64,000 bases of DNA from JBCBWG01 sp964579305 (lineage in GTDB: Bacteria > Pseudomonadota > Alphaproteobacteria > Rhizobiales > Hyphomicrobiaceae). The notes under the pieces are model-generated. The model ran no database searches and had not been told where the DNA came from. It saw nothing but the letters and a program-made list of their open reading frames with translations. Below are positions 47,528-56,688 of this stretch, piece after piece; the stretch's first letter is position 1, and each line of letters begins with the position of its first letter. Position numbers and translations under genes: made by a program. Location: the NCBI GenBank assembly GCA_964579305.1, contig CAZOGY010000006.1, forward strand, positions 1 to 64,000, read 5' to 3'.

Positions 47528-48022
47528 TCAGCGACCACCAGGGCCGGCTGCAGCGCCTGAACCTTCGGAGATTTTCATCTTGGTGCTTGCGTTGCCCGCG
47601 ATGCTGGCGAAATACTTCTCGTCATCGCCAACAATAATGCTCGGGTTGCACTGCGGTGAGCAATTATAGGAGCGGCGCGCGTCGCCGCGGTGCAGATTGA
47701 CGACCTTGCGCTGGTCGCGCTGCACGATTACGCGCTGATCCTGGATAATGTTACGCTCGTCATCCAGCGCGATAATATTTGTAATGCCGAACGACTTGCC
47801 GGTGATGACGAGAAGGTTCGACGCTTGCACCGTCACATCGGCGATCGACGGATTGCCGATGATGATTTCGGCAACCGGGCGCGGCATCCGCAAAAGCTGC
47901 GACTGATCGTATTTGACGACCAAGTCTGCAGCCTGCGCAGCCGTCGCGGCGGCAAGCGTGCAAGCAGCAACGGCGAACCGGGCAAATGCCCGACGTGCGC
48001 GTGAAAATCCGGACAGTCGCAT
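47528..48022 (-). CDS. Stand-alone pilus/secretin N-terminal domain protein
   Basis: 164 residues from the ATG at 48022 (GAGG 5 nt upstream). Signal peptide ending AAQAAD, then the N domain found at the start of CpaC secretins: KYDQSQLLRMPRPVAEIIIGNP, VTVQASNLLVITGKSFGITN, IIQDQRVIVQ. There is no secretin domain; instead a Cys pair (NCSPQC) and a short Gly-rich end. Such short proteins often accompany alphaproteobacterial tad loci. The periplasmic role in pilus assembly is inferred. Confidence 0.85.
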   Translation of the reverse strand: MRLSGFSRARRAFARFAVAACTLAAATAAQAADLVVKYDQSQLLRMPRPVAEIIIGNPSIADVTVQASNLLVITGKSFGITNIIALDDERNIIQDQRVIVQRDQRKVVNLHRGDARRSYNCSPQCNPSIIVGDDEKYFASIAGNASTKMKISEGSGAAAGPGGR

Positions 48023-48556
48023 GAAGACCTCGCTTTCGGAGCGCATGATATGCTTGCACAAGAGTGAACGCGAAAACTGCAAACAAAGTCTAAACAGCCG
48101 CCGGTATCCGCANNNNNNNNNNNNNNNNNNNNNNNNNNNNNNNNNNNNNNNNNNNNNNNNNNNNNNNNNNNNNNNNNNNNNNNNNNNNNNNNNNNNNNNN
48201 NNNNNNNNNNNNCGATCCGGCCGCGGCACGAACCTCAACCTTGCAACGCCCCTCGCCGCAGTGCCGGCACCGGAGTCGCAGCCCAAAGGCGCAGACAGCG
48301 CGGCACGGCGGTCGGCCCAAGCGCTGGTGCGGTGCCCAGTCCATGCTGTCTCCAGGTCGATCCGCCCGCGCCCGATCTGCGCCATTGCGTGTGCTCAAAA
48401 TGATTCAGAATTCATTATAGATAATTTCTTTCAGAGTTTATTAACAGACTTTTTTAAGTGGTGAGCAATATCTGTCGGCGCATATTCCGTCCCACCAGCG
48501 AACAGATCGTTGGTTCCGGCAGCAGAGAGCCGGTCACTTTCATCGGGAGAGTATCT
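48023..48556. other. Promoter region of the flp genes, containing a 100-N gap
   Basis: Region between the minus-strand N-domain gene and the first Flp pilin. N run at 48113-48212 of unknown true length. To its right an AT-rich stretch (48400-48460, with CATTATAGATAATTTC) precedes flp and probably contains its promoter. Whether a gene is hidden in the gap cannot be seen; the left flank (CCGCCGGTATCCGCA) and right flank are not similar. Confidence 0.5.
48113..48212. other. Assembly gap (100 N)
   Basis: Exactly 100 N, upstream of the flp genes. The flanks show no overlap or repeat, so this gap may hold real missing sequence. Confidence 0.95.
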
Positions 48557-48718
48557 ATGAAAAACCTCATCGCTCGTTTCGCTAAAGAAGAGTCTGGTGC
48601 AACGGCTATCGAATACGGCCTGATCGCTTCGCTGATCTCGGTTGCTGCTATCGGCGCTTTCACGTCGGTCGGCACCAACCTCGGCACGCTGATGAACAAC
48701 ATCGCTGGCGACCTTTAA
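48557..48718 (+). CDS. flp: Flp-type major pilin, copy 1
   Basis: 53 residues, ATG after GGGAGA. Short leader MKNLIARFAKEESG, cleavage expected after Gly, then ATAIEYGLIASLISVAAIG with E5 and Y6 of the mature pilin, the Flp signature, and a single hydrophobic helix. It forms the adhesive Flp pilus. It has its own terminator and is almost identical to copy 2. Confidence 0.95.
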   Translation: MKNLIARFAKEESGATAIEYGLIASLISVAAIGAFTSVGTNLGTLMNNIAGDL

Positions 48719-48740
48719 TCGCTACGACTTTTTCTTCAAG

Positions 48741-48772
48741 GGGTCGCCAGCGCTGCTGGCGGCCCTTTTTTT
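48741..48772 (+). terminator. Terminator after flp copy 1
   Basis: Stem GGGTCGCCAGC / GCTGGCGGCCC with a short GCT loop followed by seven T. A pilin mRNA ending here could be made in excess over the assembly genes. Confidence 0.9.
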
Positions 48773-48952
48773 GTCGCTTGGCTTTGAAACATATAATTTT
48801 TCCAAAAATCGAAGCTTGACGTAGTTTGAATATTGTCCAACCCAGTTAGTCGATGATCAAGTTGTTGCCTCTAGATATGGGGCTAATCGGAACGCAACGT
48901 CCGATTGTCAAATCCTCTTGGAATATCCAACGCTAAAAGACGGAGAGTAGAC

Positions 48953-49114
48953 ATGACGCAACTTATCGCTCGTTTCGCTAAAGAAGAGTCCGGTGCAACG
49001 GCTATCGAATATGGCCTGATCGCTTCGCTGATCTCGGTTGCTGCCATCGGCGCTTTCACTTCGGTCGGCACCAACCTCGGCACGCTGATGAACAACGTCG
49101 CTGGCGACCTCTAA
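48953..49114 (+). CDS. flp: Flp-type major pilin, copy 2
   Basis: 53 residues differing from copy 1 only at two N-terminal positions (TQ for KN) and one near the C-terminus (NVAGDL for NIAGDL). ATG after GGAGA. Same processing site (ESG / ATAIEYG). Own terminator, own upstream region of about 180 bases. Looks like a recent tandem duplication. Confidence 0.95.
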   Translation: MTQLIARFAKEESGATAIEYGLIASLISVAAIGAFTSVGTNLGTLMNNVAGDL

Positions 49115-49135
49115 TTCCCGCGATTCGTTTGCAAA

Positions 49136-49168
49136 GGGGCCGCCAGTTCTGCTGGCGGTCCCTTTTTT
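49136..49168 (+). terminator. Terminator after flp copy 2
   Basis: Stem GGGGCCGCCAG / CTGGCGGTCCC with a short loop and then six T. Closely similar to the terminator after copy 1, showing the duplication included it. Confidence 0.9.
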
Positions 49169-49424
49169 ATGCGTGGTTCAGCACTAAGGAATATGAGTGT
49201 TACCAATACCGTCGCAGCCGCGAGTATCACCGCATGCTCCAACTGTGATGATGCCTTGAATGCAGTCCTCCAAATCTCTGCTATGACTGCCAGGCCAAAT
49301 TCGTGAAAATTATAAATTAACCTCGCGTCCGACTTCCTTTTTCGCGTTAATAATTGGCTGGGAGCGGTGGGCTAGGGTCCTCATGAGAACGCCGAAAAAC
49401 GGCATTGAATGAGAGAGGGATATC

Positions 49425-49583
49425 GTGCGGACATTGGCAGATTTCCGGGCCTGCGATGATGGCGGCACCGCGATTGAGTACGGATTTGCGGCACTTTTGA
49501 TTGGCGTGGCGGTGATTGCTTCGTTCGAGAGAACCGGTGCCGCGGTCGGCAACGCGATGTTAAACGTGGTGCCTTACCTCTGA
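49425..49583 (+). CDS. Divergent third Flp-like pilin
   Basis: 52 residues starting at GTG 49425 with GAGAGAGGGA just upstream, TGA at 49581-49583. The peptide has a short leader with a Cys (FRACDDGG) and then GTAIEYGFAALLIGVAVIASF, keeping the Flp cleavage Gly, E5 and Y6. It lacks the AKEES leader and differs in the C-terminal half (ending VVPYL). Probably a minor or specialised pilin. It lies 78 nt upstream of cpaA and may be read with it. Confidence 0.8.
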   Translation: MRTLADFRACDDGGTAIEYGFAALLIGVAVIASFERTGAAVGNAMLNVVPYL

Positions 49584-49661
49584 TAGGCCTGCGCGACAGG
49601 GTCGTGCAGCAATCGTGCGGTCAAGGGCGGCCGCGCTGTCAGGTTGTGGGGAGCACCACCT

Positions 49662-50168
49662 ATGGATTTGACGTGGATCGTCTTTGCCTTTCCCGTTGCG
49701 CTCGTGCTGGGCGCAGCGACCGATCTGTTCACGATGACGATCCCAAACAGGCTGTCGATCGCGTTGAGCCTGGTCTTTTTGGTGGCCGCGCCGATTGTTG
49801 GAATGTCCTGGTCAATGTTCGCACTACACCTGCTTACGGGATTTGCGGTCCTGGTCGTAGGTGTGGGCTTATTCGCAGCTCGGATTTTTGGCGGCGGCGA
49901 TGCCAAACTGCTCGCCGCTGCGGCGCTGTGGGTCGGTCCGTTCCAATTGCCCCAATTCCTGTTTGCGCTAGCCATTGGGGGCGGCATTTTGGCTCTCGTG
50001 ATGCTGATTTATCGCGCGATGCCTTATCCGATGCCGGAAGGTGTTGCGCCCTGGGCCGAGCGATTGCACGACCCTAAAATGGGGATCCCCTACGCGATCG
50101 CCATTTCCGGTGGCGGCTTGATTCTGTTTCCAGAAACAGTTTGGTTTCAAGCGCTCGCCGCCGCGTGA
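49662..50168 (+). CDS. cpaA: Prepilin peptidase CpaA (TadV)
   Basis: 168 residues from the ATG at 49662 (GGGGAG 8 nt upstream). Aspartic, multi-spanning membrane peptidase that cleaves Flp and TadE-type leaders. Catalytic Asp21 in GAATDLFTMTIPN and Asp80 in FGGGDAKLL are both present. Short form without the methylase domain, as usual for Tad systems. Followed by a 346-base gap before cpaB. Confidence 0.92.
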   Translation: MDLTWIVFAFPVALVLGAATDLFTMTIPNRLSIALSLVFLVAAPIVGMSWSMFALHLLTGFAVLVVGVGLFAARIFGGGDAKLLAAAALWVGPFQLPQFLFALAIGGGILALVMLIYRAMPYPMPEGVAPWAERLHDPKMGIPYAIAISGGGLILFPETVWFQALAAA

Positions 50169-50514
50169 CGTCGCACAGGTTCGTTGCGTCAAATACACTA
50201 TGGAAAGCCGCTCTTGGGGCCGGCGCATCGGTCTTGCTTTGGCAAGAAACGCGAAGCGATGCGCCACGCACCCCGCACGTGGGCTGCCAACTTACAGGCA
50301 CAGCACCAAGACGCTGAGGCCCTGTTGCCCGCCGGCGAGAGAAGTTTACCGTAAGTCTCAGAACGCAAGCGCAGTTTTTCGCATCAAACACAGATATATC
50401 GCACGCTTTACCTGAATAGCCCGCATAGCGATCAATCGAATTAACTCGGTGTTGAGCTTTACTGCGCATCCTCCACCTGTGATTCTCCGCGACGCTTGAG
50501 AGGTTAGAAGCGAT
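50169..50514. other. Intergenic region between cpaA and cpaB
   Basis: 346 bases with no supportable gene. It probably carries the promoter for the long cpaB-tadC operon; GAGAGG precedes cpaB. No clear -35/-10 pair could be assigned. Confidence 0.45.
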
Positions 50515-51300
50515 ATGAGGCGGGCTCAGATCCTGGGTTTTTCAGTAGCAGTTGGTGCGGGTCTGCTGGCATTCGTCGGTATGAAGACGCTGGTAAAGGC
50601 GCCGCCGCCAAAGATCATCGAAACCAAGACGGTCGACACCACCAAGGTGCTCGTAGCCCGCTCAGACATCGGTCTGGGCCAGCTGACCACGTCTGGTAAT
50701 TTCTATTGGGCGGAATGGCCCTCCAAGGCGGTCAACCCAAGCTTCATCACCTATGACAAGAACCCGCGCGGCAAAACGGAAATGGCTGGCGCGGTCGCGC
50801 GCTCGCCAATCCTCAAGGATGAGCCCGTTACCAGCTTGAAGTTGATCCAGGCCGGCAAAGGCGGGGTCCTTGCCGCGATCCTTCCCGCAGGCAAGCGCGC
50901 AGTCTCAACGCGCATTACGGAACAAACCGCTGCCGGCAAGATGATCCTGCCAAACGACCATGTCGATGTGATCCTCACGCGGCGTCAGCGCGGCCGCAAT
51001 GGCGAGGACGAGCATGTTTCCGGCACGCTCTTCACCAATGTCCGCGTTCTGGCGATCGGACAGCAGATCGAGGCCAAAGACGGCCGCCGTGATGCGCAAG
51101 GCAACGTGGCGACGCTTGAGCTGACGCTGAACCAGGCCAACCGGCTTGCGGCGGCGAACGCTGCTGGCGAGATCTCGCTCGCTTTGCGTTCGATCGCAGA
51201 CATCGCTGCGGCTGACGATCAGCCGAAGGAAAAAGAGCGTTCGAACGGTGTGTCGATCACGCGCTACGGCCAGACCAAGCGGGCCTACGCGCTGAACTAA
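50515..51300 (+). CDS. cpaB: Flp pilus assembly protein CpaB (RcpC)
   Basis: 261 residues. N-terminal signal-anchor (ILGFSVAVGAGLLAFVGMKTL), then a SAF-type domain (VLVARSDIGLGQLTTSG, WPSKAVNPSFI, VARSPILKDEPVTSLKL) and a RcpC/CpaB C-terminal domain (VSTRITEQTAAGKMILPNDH, VDVILTRRQ). Periplasmic partner of the secretin. First gene of the main assembly operon. Confidence 0.94.
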   Translation: MRRAQILGFSVAVGAGLLAFVGMKTLVKAPPPKIIETKTVDTTKVLVARSDIGLGQLTTSGNFYWAEWPSKAVNPSFITYDKNPRGKTEMAGAVARSPILKDEPVTSLKLIQAGKGGVLAAILPAGKRAVSTRITEQTAAGKMILPNDHVDVILTRRQRGRNGEDEHVSGTLFTNVRVLAIGQQIEAKDGRRDAQGNVATLELTLNQANRLAAANAAGEISLALRSIADIAAADDQPKEKERSNGVSITRYGQTKRAYALN

Positions 51301-51490
51301 TATGTCACATGCGGGCTGCGGTTTCGCAGTCCGCACCACGAAAATGGGGCCTGCGCCCCGCCTGTTTGCGTCCCGTTAAGCATTACACGTTTGTTTAGGC
51401 GTCACGAAGCGTTTTCCCAGTCGAATTGTTCTGCGTGTGTGCGCGTTTCCTCGAGTTCACCCCCGGTAACTCGTCAAAAGGCGATAACCC

Positions 51491-53077
51491 ATGCGGACCT
51501 TTATGGACACGACGCGGCGCGCCGCTCGAGCGGGCCTTTTTTCACTCTCCGCAGCAGCTCTGCTGCTTGCACACGCTCCCCAGGCATCGGCCGAAGGCCC
51601 AACGTTGCGCCGTTCCTATGGCAAAGCAGCGCCGGTCCGACAGTCGGTGCATGCATCACGTTTGACGATCGCCTCGCATGAGCGGTTGCCGCAGCACCGC
51701 GCCGTGACGGTCGGCACCAACAAGTCGATGCTTGTCGAAGTCCCGCGCGAACTTCGCGACGTGCTGGTCTCCGACCCCCAGATGCTCGACGCCGTCGTTC
51801 AAACATCTAACCGCGTCTACCTGATCGGAAAAAAGCCTGGTCAAGCCAACGCGTTCTTCTTTGATCAGAACGGCGCTCAGATCCTGACGCTCGAAGTAAC
51901 GATCGGCGTCGACACCGGCCCGCTTGATCGGCTGCTGGCACGGCTTCTGCCTGGATCAAACATCAAGTCGGAAATGCTGAACGACACGGTGATCCTGACC
52001 GGCTCGGTCCGCAACAGTGCCGATGCCAACATGGCCGCAGACATCGCCGCCCGCTTCGCCCTGACCAACGGTCAGGAAGATAACGAAGCGCGCAAGAAGG
52101 TGATCAACATGCTCTCCGTTGAAGGGCGCGAGCAGGTCATGTTGCGGGTCAAGGTCGCTGAGGTCGAGCGCACTGCGCTCAAGCAGTTCGGCATCAACCT
52201 CGGCTCGACGATCACCTCCGGGAACATGTTCACCGCATTGCTGACCGAGAACAGCCTGCCGTTGACCGCTGCCCAGGGTCTGGGCTCCATCCCGCTGCCA
52301 GGTGCAGCCGATGGCCGGGTCAGCTTCTTCAACAACTCGTTCACGGATGCCGGCGGCAACCCGGTGTTTGGTAACTCCGGCGTGGTCCAGACATACGAGA
52401 GCGGTTTTGGCCGTGCGGGTTATGTCATCCGCGCGCTGGAACGCAACGGCCTGATCAAGACACTCGCAGAACCAAACATGACGGCGGTGTCCGGCGAGAC
52501 GGCAAACTTCCTGGCGGGCGGTGAATACCCCGTGCCGGTGGTCGATAATGATGGCCGCTTGAACGTCCAGTTCAAGGAGTTCGGTGTTGGCCTCGCATTC
52601 ACCCCGTTCGTCCTGTCCGCAGGCCGGATCAGCCTGAAGGTTGAATCGGAAGTCTCCGAATTGACCAACGACGGGGCCGTGACGGTCGCCAACATTCAGA
52701 TCCCGGCGCTGAAAAAGCGATCGGCAAAAACAACGGTCGAGTTGCCGTCGGGCGGCGCTTTCGCAATCGCAGGATTGATTTCCGACGACATGCGCAAAAA
52801 CGTCGACGGTTTCCCGGGCCTGAAAAACCTGCCGGTGCTCGGCACGCTGTTTCGTTCCAATGATTTCATCAAATCGGAAACGGAACTCGTTGTGATCATC
52901 GCGCCCTACATCGTCCGCCCGGTCGCGCCGAAGAAACTCGCCGCACCTGGCAAGGGCCTAATGCCGCCAAGCGATCGCAAGGCCAACTTCCTTGGTCACC
53001 TCAACCGCATCTATGGCCGCGGCAAGACCGCCCCGGACGGCGGCTTGAAGGGTGACTACGGCTTCATCGTCGACTGA
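51491..53077 (+). CDS. cpaC: Flp pilus secretin CpaC (RcpA)
   Basis: 528 residues. Signal peptide to about residue 35, N domain (VTVGTNKSMLVEVPRELRDV), BON-like part, and C-terminal secretin with LIKTLAEPNMTAVSGETANF, LAGGEYPVPV, and LGTLFRSNDFIKSETELVVI. It forms the outer-membrane ring of the main Tad system. Related to the accessory copy at 5244. Alternative ATG five codons in. Followed by cpaD after 23 nt. Confidence 0.95.
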   Translation: MRTFMDTTRRAARAGLFSLSAAALLLAHAPQASAEGPTLRRSYGKAAPVRQSVHASRLTIASHERLPQHRAVTVGTNKSMLVEVPRELRDVLVSDPQMLDAVVQTSNRVYLIGKKPGQANAFFFDQNGAQILTLEVTIGVDTGPLDRLLARLLPGSNIKSEMLNDTVILTGSVRNSADANMAADIAARFALTNGQEDNEARKKVINMLSVEGREQVMLRVKVAEVERTALKQFGINLGSTITSGNMFTALLTENSLPLTAAQGLGSIPLPGAADGRVSFFNNSFTDAGGNPVFGNSGVVQTYESGFGRAGYVIRALERNGLIKTLAEPNMTAVSGETANFLAGGEYPVPVVDNDGRLNVQFKEFGVGLAFTPFVLSAGRISLKVESEVSELTNDGAVTVANIQIPALKKRSAKTTVELPSGGAFAIAGLISDDMRKNVDGFPGLKNLPVLGTLFRSNDFIKSETELVVIIAPYIVRPVAPKKLAAPGKGLMPPSDRKANFLGHLNRIYGRGKTAPDGGLKGDYGFIVD

Positions 53078-53100
53078 CCCCCATTGCTGGAGACGCCACA

Positions 53101-53859
53101 ATGAACGCATTCGGAAACCAAAAGCGTGTGCCGGCTTCGGGCGTCATGACGACGACGGCCATCGCACGCACGGCCAAACCGGTTCTTGCCGGAGCGGCCG
53201 CCCTCGCACTGGCTGCATGCTCCAGCCAGTTCCGCGAGCCCGAGGTCGCCGGCTGGCTTTTGCCGGACGCCCGTCAGCGCCATCCAATCATGCTGTCGCG
53301 GCAGCCAAGCACCATGTCGGTCAGTGTCCCGCGCGGCGGTTATGGCCTGACCCCCGCGCAGCGCGCAAACGCCATCCAGTTCTTCCGTCGCTATCGTTCG
53401 GAAGATCATGGCAACTCGCGTGTCGTGATGCATGTGCCCAAAGGCGGCGCCAACGATATCGCGGTTGAACATGCCGTTGGCGAATTGCGCCACATCGCAT
53501 CGGACCTCGGGTTTGCCGAGACCAGTATCGAATTGCGCGCTCACCAAACCGGGCGTCACACGAGCCCGCCGATCCGCGTCAGCTACACCCGTTATGTGGC
53601 GCAAGGACCGGATTGTGGTTACTGGCCAAAGGACCTCGGTAACAATTCGAAAAACGTAACATACTCAGATTTTGGGTGTTCCGATCAGAAAAATTTAGCC
53701 GTGATGGTGTCAAATCCGGCTGATCTGGACGGTCCGCGCACAATGACCCCCCGTTCGAGCGCGCGTCGCGACATTGCTTGGGACAAGTTTAAGAAAGGCG
53801 AGTCCACAATATCCACCAAGTCGAACGACGAGAAAGTCAACGTGAAGGTCTCGGAATAA
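53101..53859 (+). CDS. cpaD: Pilus biogenesis lipoprotein CpaD
   Basis: 252 residues with lipobox ALAAC after a hydrophobic segment (about residues 24-39). CpaD family features: RAVSVPRGG-like SVSVPRGGYGLTP, IELRAHQTGR, SYTRYVAQGPDCGYWPKDLG, and DFGCSDQKNLAVMVSNPADL. Outer-membrane lipoprotein acting with CpaC. Paralogue of 6803-7591. Confidence 0.93.
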   Translation: MNAFGNQKRVPASGVMTTTAIARTAKPVLAGAAALALAACSSQFREPEVAGWLLPDARQRHPIMLSRQPSTMSVSVPRGGYGLTPAQRANAIQFFRRYRSEDHGNSRVVMHVPKGGANDIAVEHAVGELRHIASDLGFAETSIELRAHQTGRHTSPPIRVSYTRYVAQGPDCGYWPKDLGNNSKNVTYSDFGCSDQKNLAVMVSNPADLDGPRTMTPRSSARRDIAWDKFKKGESTISTKSNDEKVNVKVSE

Positions 53860-53896
53860 ACGTCTGCTGAAATGGTTACCGTTGGGATCACGAAAG

Positions 53897-55201
53897 ATGG
53901 CACACGCATTTGCTGAACAGGACGAGCTTGGAACGGAATTGGCCCCGTTTGATATGGCGGGCGGTTCCGAGCCTGAGTTTTCCGAGAACGCTCGTCCCGT
54001 TCCCAGGATTTCTATCCAGGCCTTTTGCGACAGTGATGGCGTCGCCAACGTGATCCAAGCGGTCGCCGAAGACCGCCGCTTCGCCAAGGCCCATGTCAGC
54101 GTTCACATGGGCGGCGCGTCGGCCGCCGTTGCGCATTACCAGGAAAGTCCGACGCCGAACCTGATCATCCTGGAAGCGGTCGGTGATGGCGATCAGATGC
54201 TGGCCGAACTCGACCAGCTCGCCGAATGCTGCGACGCGGGCACGAAAGTCATCGTCGTCGGCCACATGAACGACGTCGTGCTCTACCGTGAGCTTCTGCG
54301 CCGCGGCGTCAGTGAATATCTGGTCGCACCCGTTGCGCCGGTTCACCTGATGGAGAGCGTCTCCAACCTTTACAACGACCCGGAAGCCGACCCGGTCGGC
54401 AACGTGATTGCGTTCATGGGCTGTAAGGGCGGCGTGGGCTCCTCCACACTCTGTCACAACGTGGCTTGGACGATTTCAGAAGTCCTCTCCAGCGATGTTG
54501 TCATTGCCGACCTGGATCTTGCGTTCGGGACCACAGGCCTCGACTTCAACCAGGACCCGGTCCAGGGCATTGCCGAAGCGTTGAGCGCGCCTGAGCGGCT
54601 TGACGAAGTCCTGCTCGACCGCCTCCTGACCAAATGCTCCGAACGCCTCAGCCTGTTTGCGGCACCTGTCATTCTGGAACGCGATTATGAGATGACCCCG
54701 GAAGGCTGTGAGCAGGTCATCGACGTCGTGCGCCAAAGCGTGCCTTACGTGATCGTCGACCTGCCACATAGCTGGTCGGCCTGGTCAAAGCGCCTGCTTC
54801 TGCAAGCCGATGAGATCGTGATCACCGCGACACCGGATCTTGCAAGCCTGCGCAATACCAAGAATCTCGTTGATTTGATCAAGCAAACGCGCGCCAACGA
54901 CGGCCCGCCGCATGTCGTCTTGAATATGGTTGGCATGCCAAAGCGTCCTGAGATCAGCGTTCAAGATTTCTCCCAAGGCTTGGAGCTTGAGCCGGCGACC
55001 GTGATCGAATTCGACGCTGAAAGCTTCGGCCACGCTTCGAATAACGGCCAAATGCTGGAAGAGCTCAATGGCCGCGCCAAAGCCGTCCAGTTGATCCACG
55101 GCCTTGCGCTGCGCCTGACGCACCGCCGCGACTCGATGCCCGACACCAAGCGTGGCGGCGGCCTGAGCGCGCTCTTTGACAAGCTGCCCTTCAAACGCTG
55201 A
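53897..55201 (+). CDS. cpaE: Pilus localisation ATPase CpaE (TadZ)
   Basis: 434 residues from the ATG at 53897; a TTG at 53882 is possible. N-terminal response-regulator-like domain without a full phosphoacceptor set (ELDQLAECCDAGTKVIVVGH), then a MinD/ParA-type ATPase starting near residue 170 with deviant Walker A CKGGVGSSTL and the DLDLAFGTTGLDF switch region. TadZ/CpaE places the Tad machine at the pole. Followed after 11 nt by cpaF. Confidence 0.94.
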   Translation: MAHAFAEQDELGTELAPFDMAGGSEPEFSENARPVPRISIQAFCDSDGVANVIQAVAEDRRFAKAHVSVHMGGASAAVAHYQESPTPNLIILEAVGDGDQMLAELDQLAECCDAGTKVIVVGHMNDVVLYRELLRRGVSEYLVAPVAPVHLMESVSNLYNDPEADPVGNVIAFMGCKGGVGSSTLCHNVAWTISEVLSSDVVIADLDLAFGTTGLDFNQDPVQGIAEALSAPERLDEVLLDRLLTKCSERLSLFAAPVILERDYEMTPEGCEQVIDVVRQSVPYVIVDLPHSWSAWSKRLLLQADEIVITATPDLASLRNTKNLVDLIKQTRANDGPPHVVLNMVGMPKRPEISVQDFSQGLELEPATVIEFDAESFGHASNNGQMLEELNGRAKAVQLIHGLALRLTHRRDSMPDTKRGGGLSALFDKLPFKR

Positions 55202-55212
55202 GGACCGAGTAA

Positions 55213-56688
55213 ATGTTTGGTAAACGACAGGGCGAAGCGCGCGCGGCAAACGCGGTCGCGCCACGACCGGCGCCAACCGAAGCCGAATCCAAGTCGCAAA
55301 AGGCGGCTCGGCAGGCCCCTGAGCCGGCGCCCGCTCCCGCGCAAGCCGCTCCGGCCCAGTCCCGCGGGCGCTCTGAAGAGTACTACGACGTCAAGACGAC
55401 GGTCTTCAACGCGCTGATCGATACGATCGACCTGACCCAGCTTGCCAAGCTGGACGCAGCGTCTGCGCGTGAGGAAATCCGTGACATCGTCAGCGAGATC
55501 ATTCAGCTGCGCAATGTCGTGATGTCCATTGCCGAGCAAGAAGAATTGCTCGAAGACATCTGTAACGACGTTTTAGGCTACGGCCCGCTGGAACCGCTGC
55601 TGGCCCGCGACGACATCGCCGACATCATGGTCAACGGCGCCGGCCTCACCTTCATCGAGGTCAACGGCAAGACGATTCCAACCAATGTCCGTTTTGCCGA
55701 CAACACGCAGCTGTTGAACATTTGCCAGCGGATCGTGAGCCAGGTCGGTCGCCGCGTCGATGAATCAAGCCCGATCTGCGACGCGCGTCTGCCAGATGGC
55801 TCGCGCGTGAACGTGATCGTGCCGCCGCTTGCGATCGACGGTCCAACCCTGACTATTCGTAAGTTTAAAAAAGACCGCCTGACGCTCAACCAGCTCGTCA
55901 AATTCGGTTCGATCTCACCGGCCGGCAAAACCATTTTGGAAGTCATCGGCCGGGTGCGCTGCAACGTGGTCGTCTCCGGCGGCACCGGCTCGGGTAAGAC
56001 GACGCTTCTCAACTGCCTTTCATCCTGCGTCGACGCCGATGAGCGTGTGATCACCTGCGAAGACTCCGCCGAATTGCAGCTTCAGCAGCCGCACGTTGTT
56101 CGTCTGGAAACCCGCCCGCCAAACCTTGAAGGCGAAGGCGAGATCACCATGCGCGACCTGGTCAAGAACTGCCTGCGGATGCGTCCTGAACGCATCATTG
56201 TCGGTGAGGTGCGCGGTCCCGAAGCCTTCGACTTGTTGCAGGCGATTAACACCGGCCACGACGGTTCCATGGGCACGCTTCACGCAAACAGCCCGCGTGA
56301 AGCGATCTCGCGGATGGAATCGATGATCCTGATGGGCGGCTATGCACTGCCAACCAAAACAATCCGCGAGATGATCACCGGCTCGGTCGACGTGATCGTG
56401 CAGGCTTCGCGTCTGCGCGACGGCTCGCGTCGCATCACGCACGTCACCGAGGTGGTGGGCATGGAGGGCGACATCGTCACCCTGCAAAACATCCTCGTCT
56501 ACGAGATCACCGGCGAAGACCCCGACACCGGCAAGTTGATCGGACGGCACCGCTCCACCGGTATCGCGCGCCCACGGTTCTGGGAACGCGCAGAATACTA
56601 CGGCGAACAGGACCGCCTCGCCGAAGCCCTCGCCATGTCTGAAGTCGCCGATCAACACGGCAACGTCCTCGGAGAGACCAGTGTCTGA
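55213..56688 (+). CDS. cpaF: Pilus motor ATPase CpaF (TadA)
   Basis: 491 residues. Type II/IV secretion superfamily ATPase that drives both extension and retraction in Tad systems. Walker [13 protein letters not shown] near residue 256, the [19 protein letters not shown]alker B, and the His-box [14 protein letters not shown] disordered Ala/Pro/Gln-rich N-terminus (to about residue 55) precedes the catalytic part. Ends overlapping tadB by eight bases. Confidence 0.97.
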   Translation: MFGKRQGEARAANAVAPRPAPTEAESKSQKAARQAPEPAPAPAQAAPAQSRGRSEEYYDVKTTVFNALIDTIDLTQLAKLDAASAREEIRDIVSEIIQLRNVVMSIAEQEELLEDICNDVLGYGPLEPLLARDDIADIMVNGAGLTFIEVNGKTIPTNVRFADNTQLLNICQRIVSQVGRRVDESSPICDARLPDGSRVNVIVPPLAIDGPTLTIRKFKKDRLTLNQLVKFGSISPAGKTILEVIGRVRCNVVVSGGTGSGKTTLLNCLSSCVDADERVITCEDSAELQLQQPHVVRLETRPPNLEGEGEITMRDLVKNCLRMRPERIIVGEVRGPEAFDLLQAINTGHDGSMGTLHANSPREAISRMESMILMGGYALPTKTIREMITGSVDVIVQASRLRDGSRRITHVTEVVGMEGDIVTLQNILVYEITGEDPDTGKLIGRHRSTGIARPRFWERAEYYGEQDRLAEALAMSEVADQHGNVLGETSV

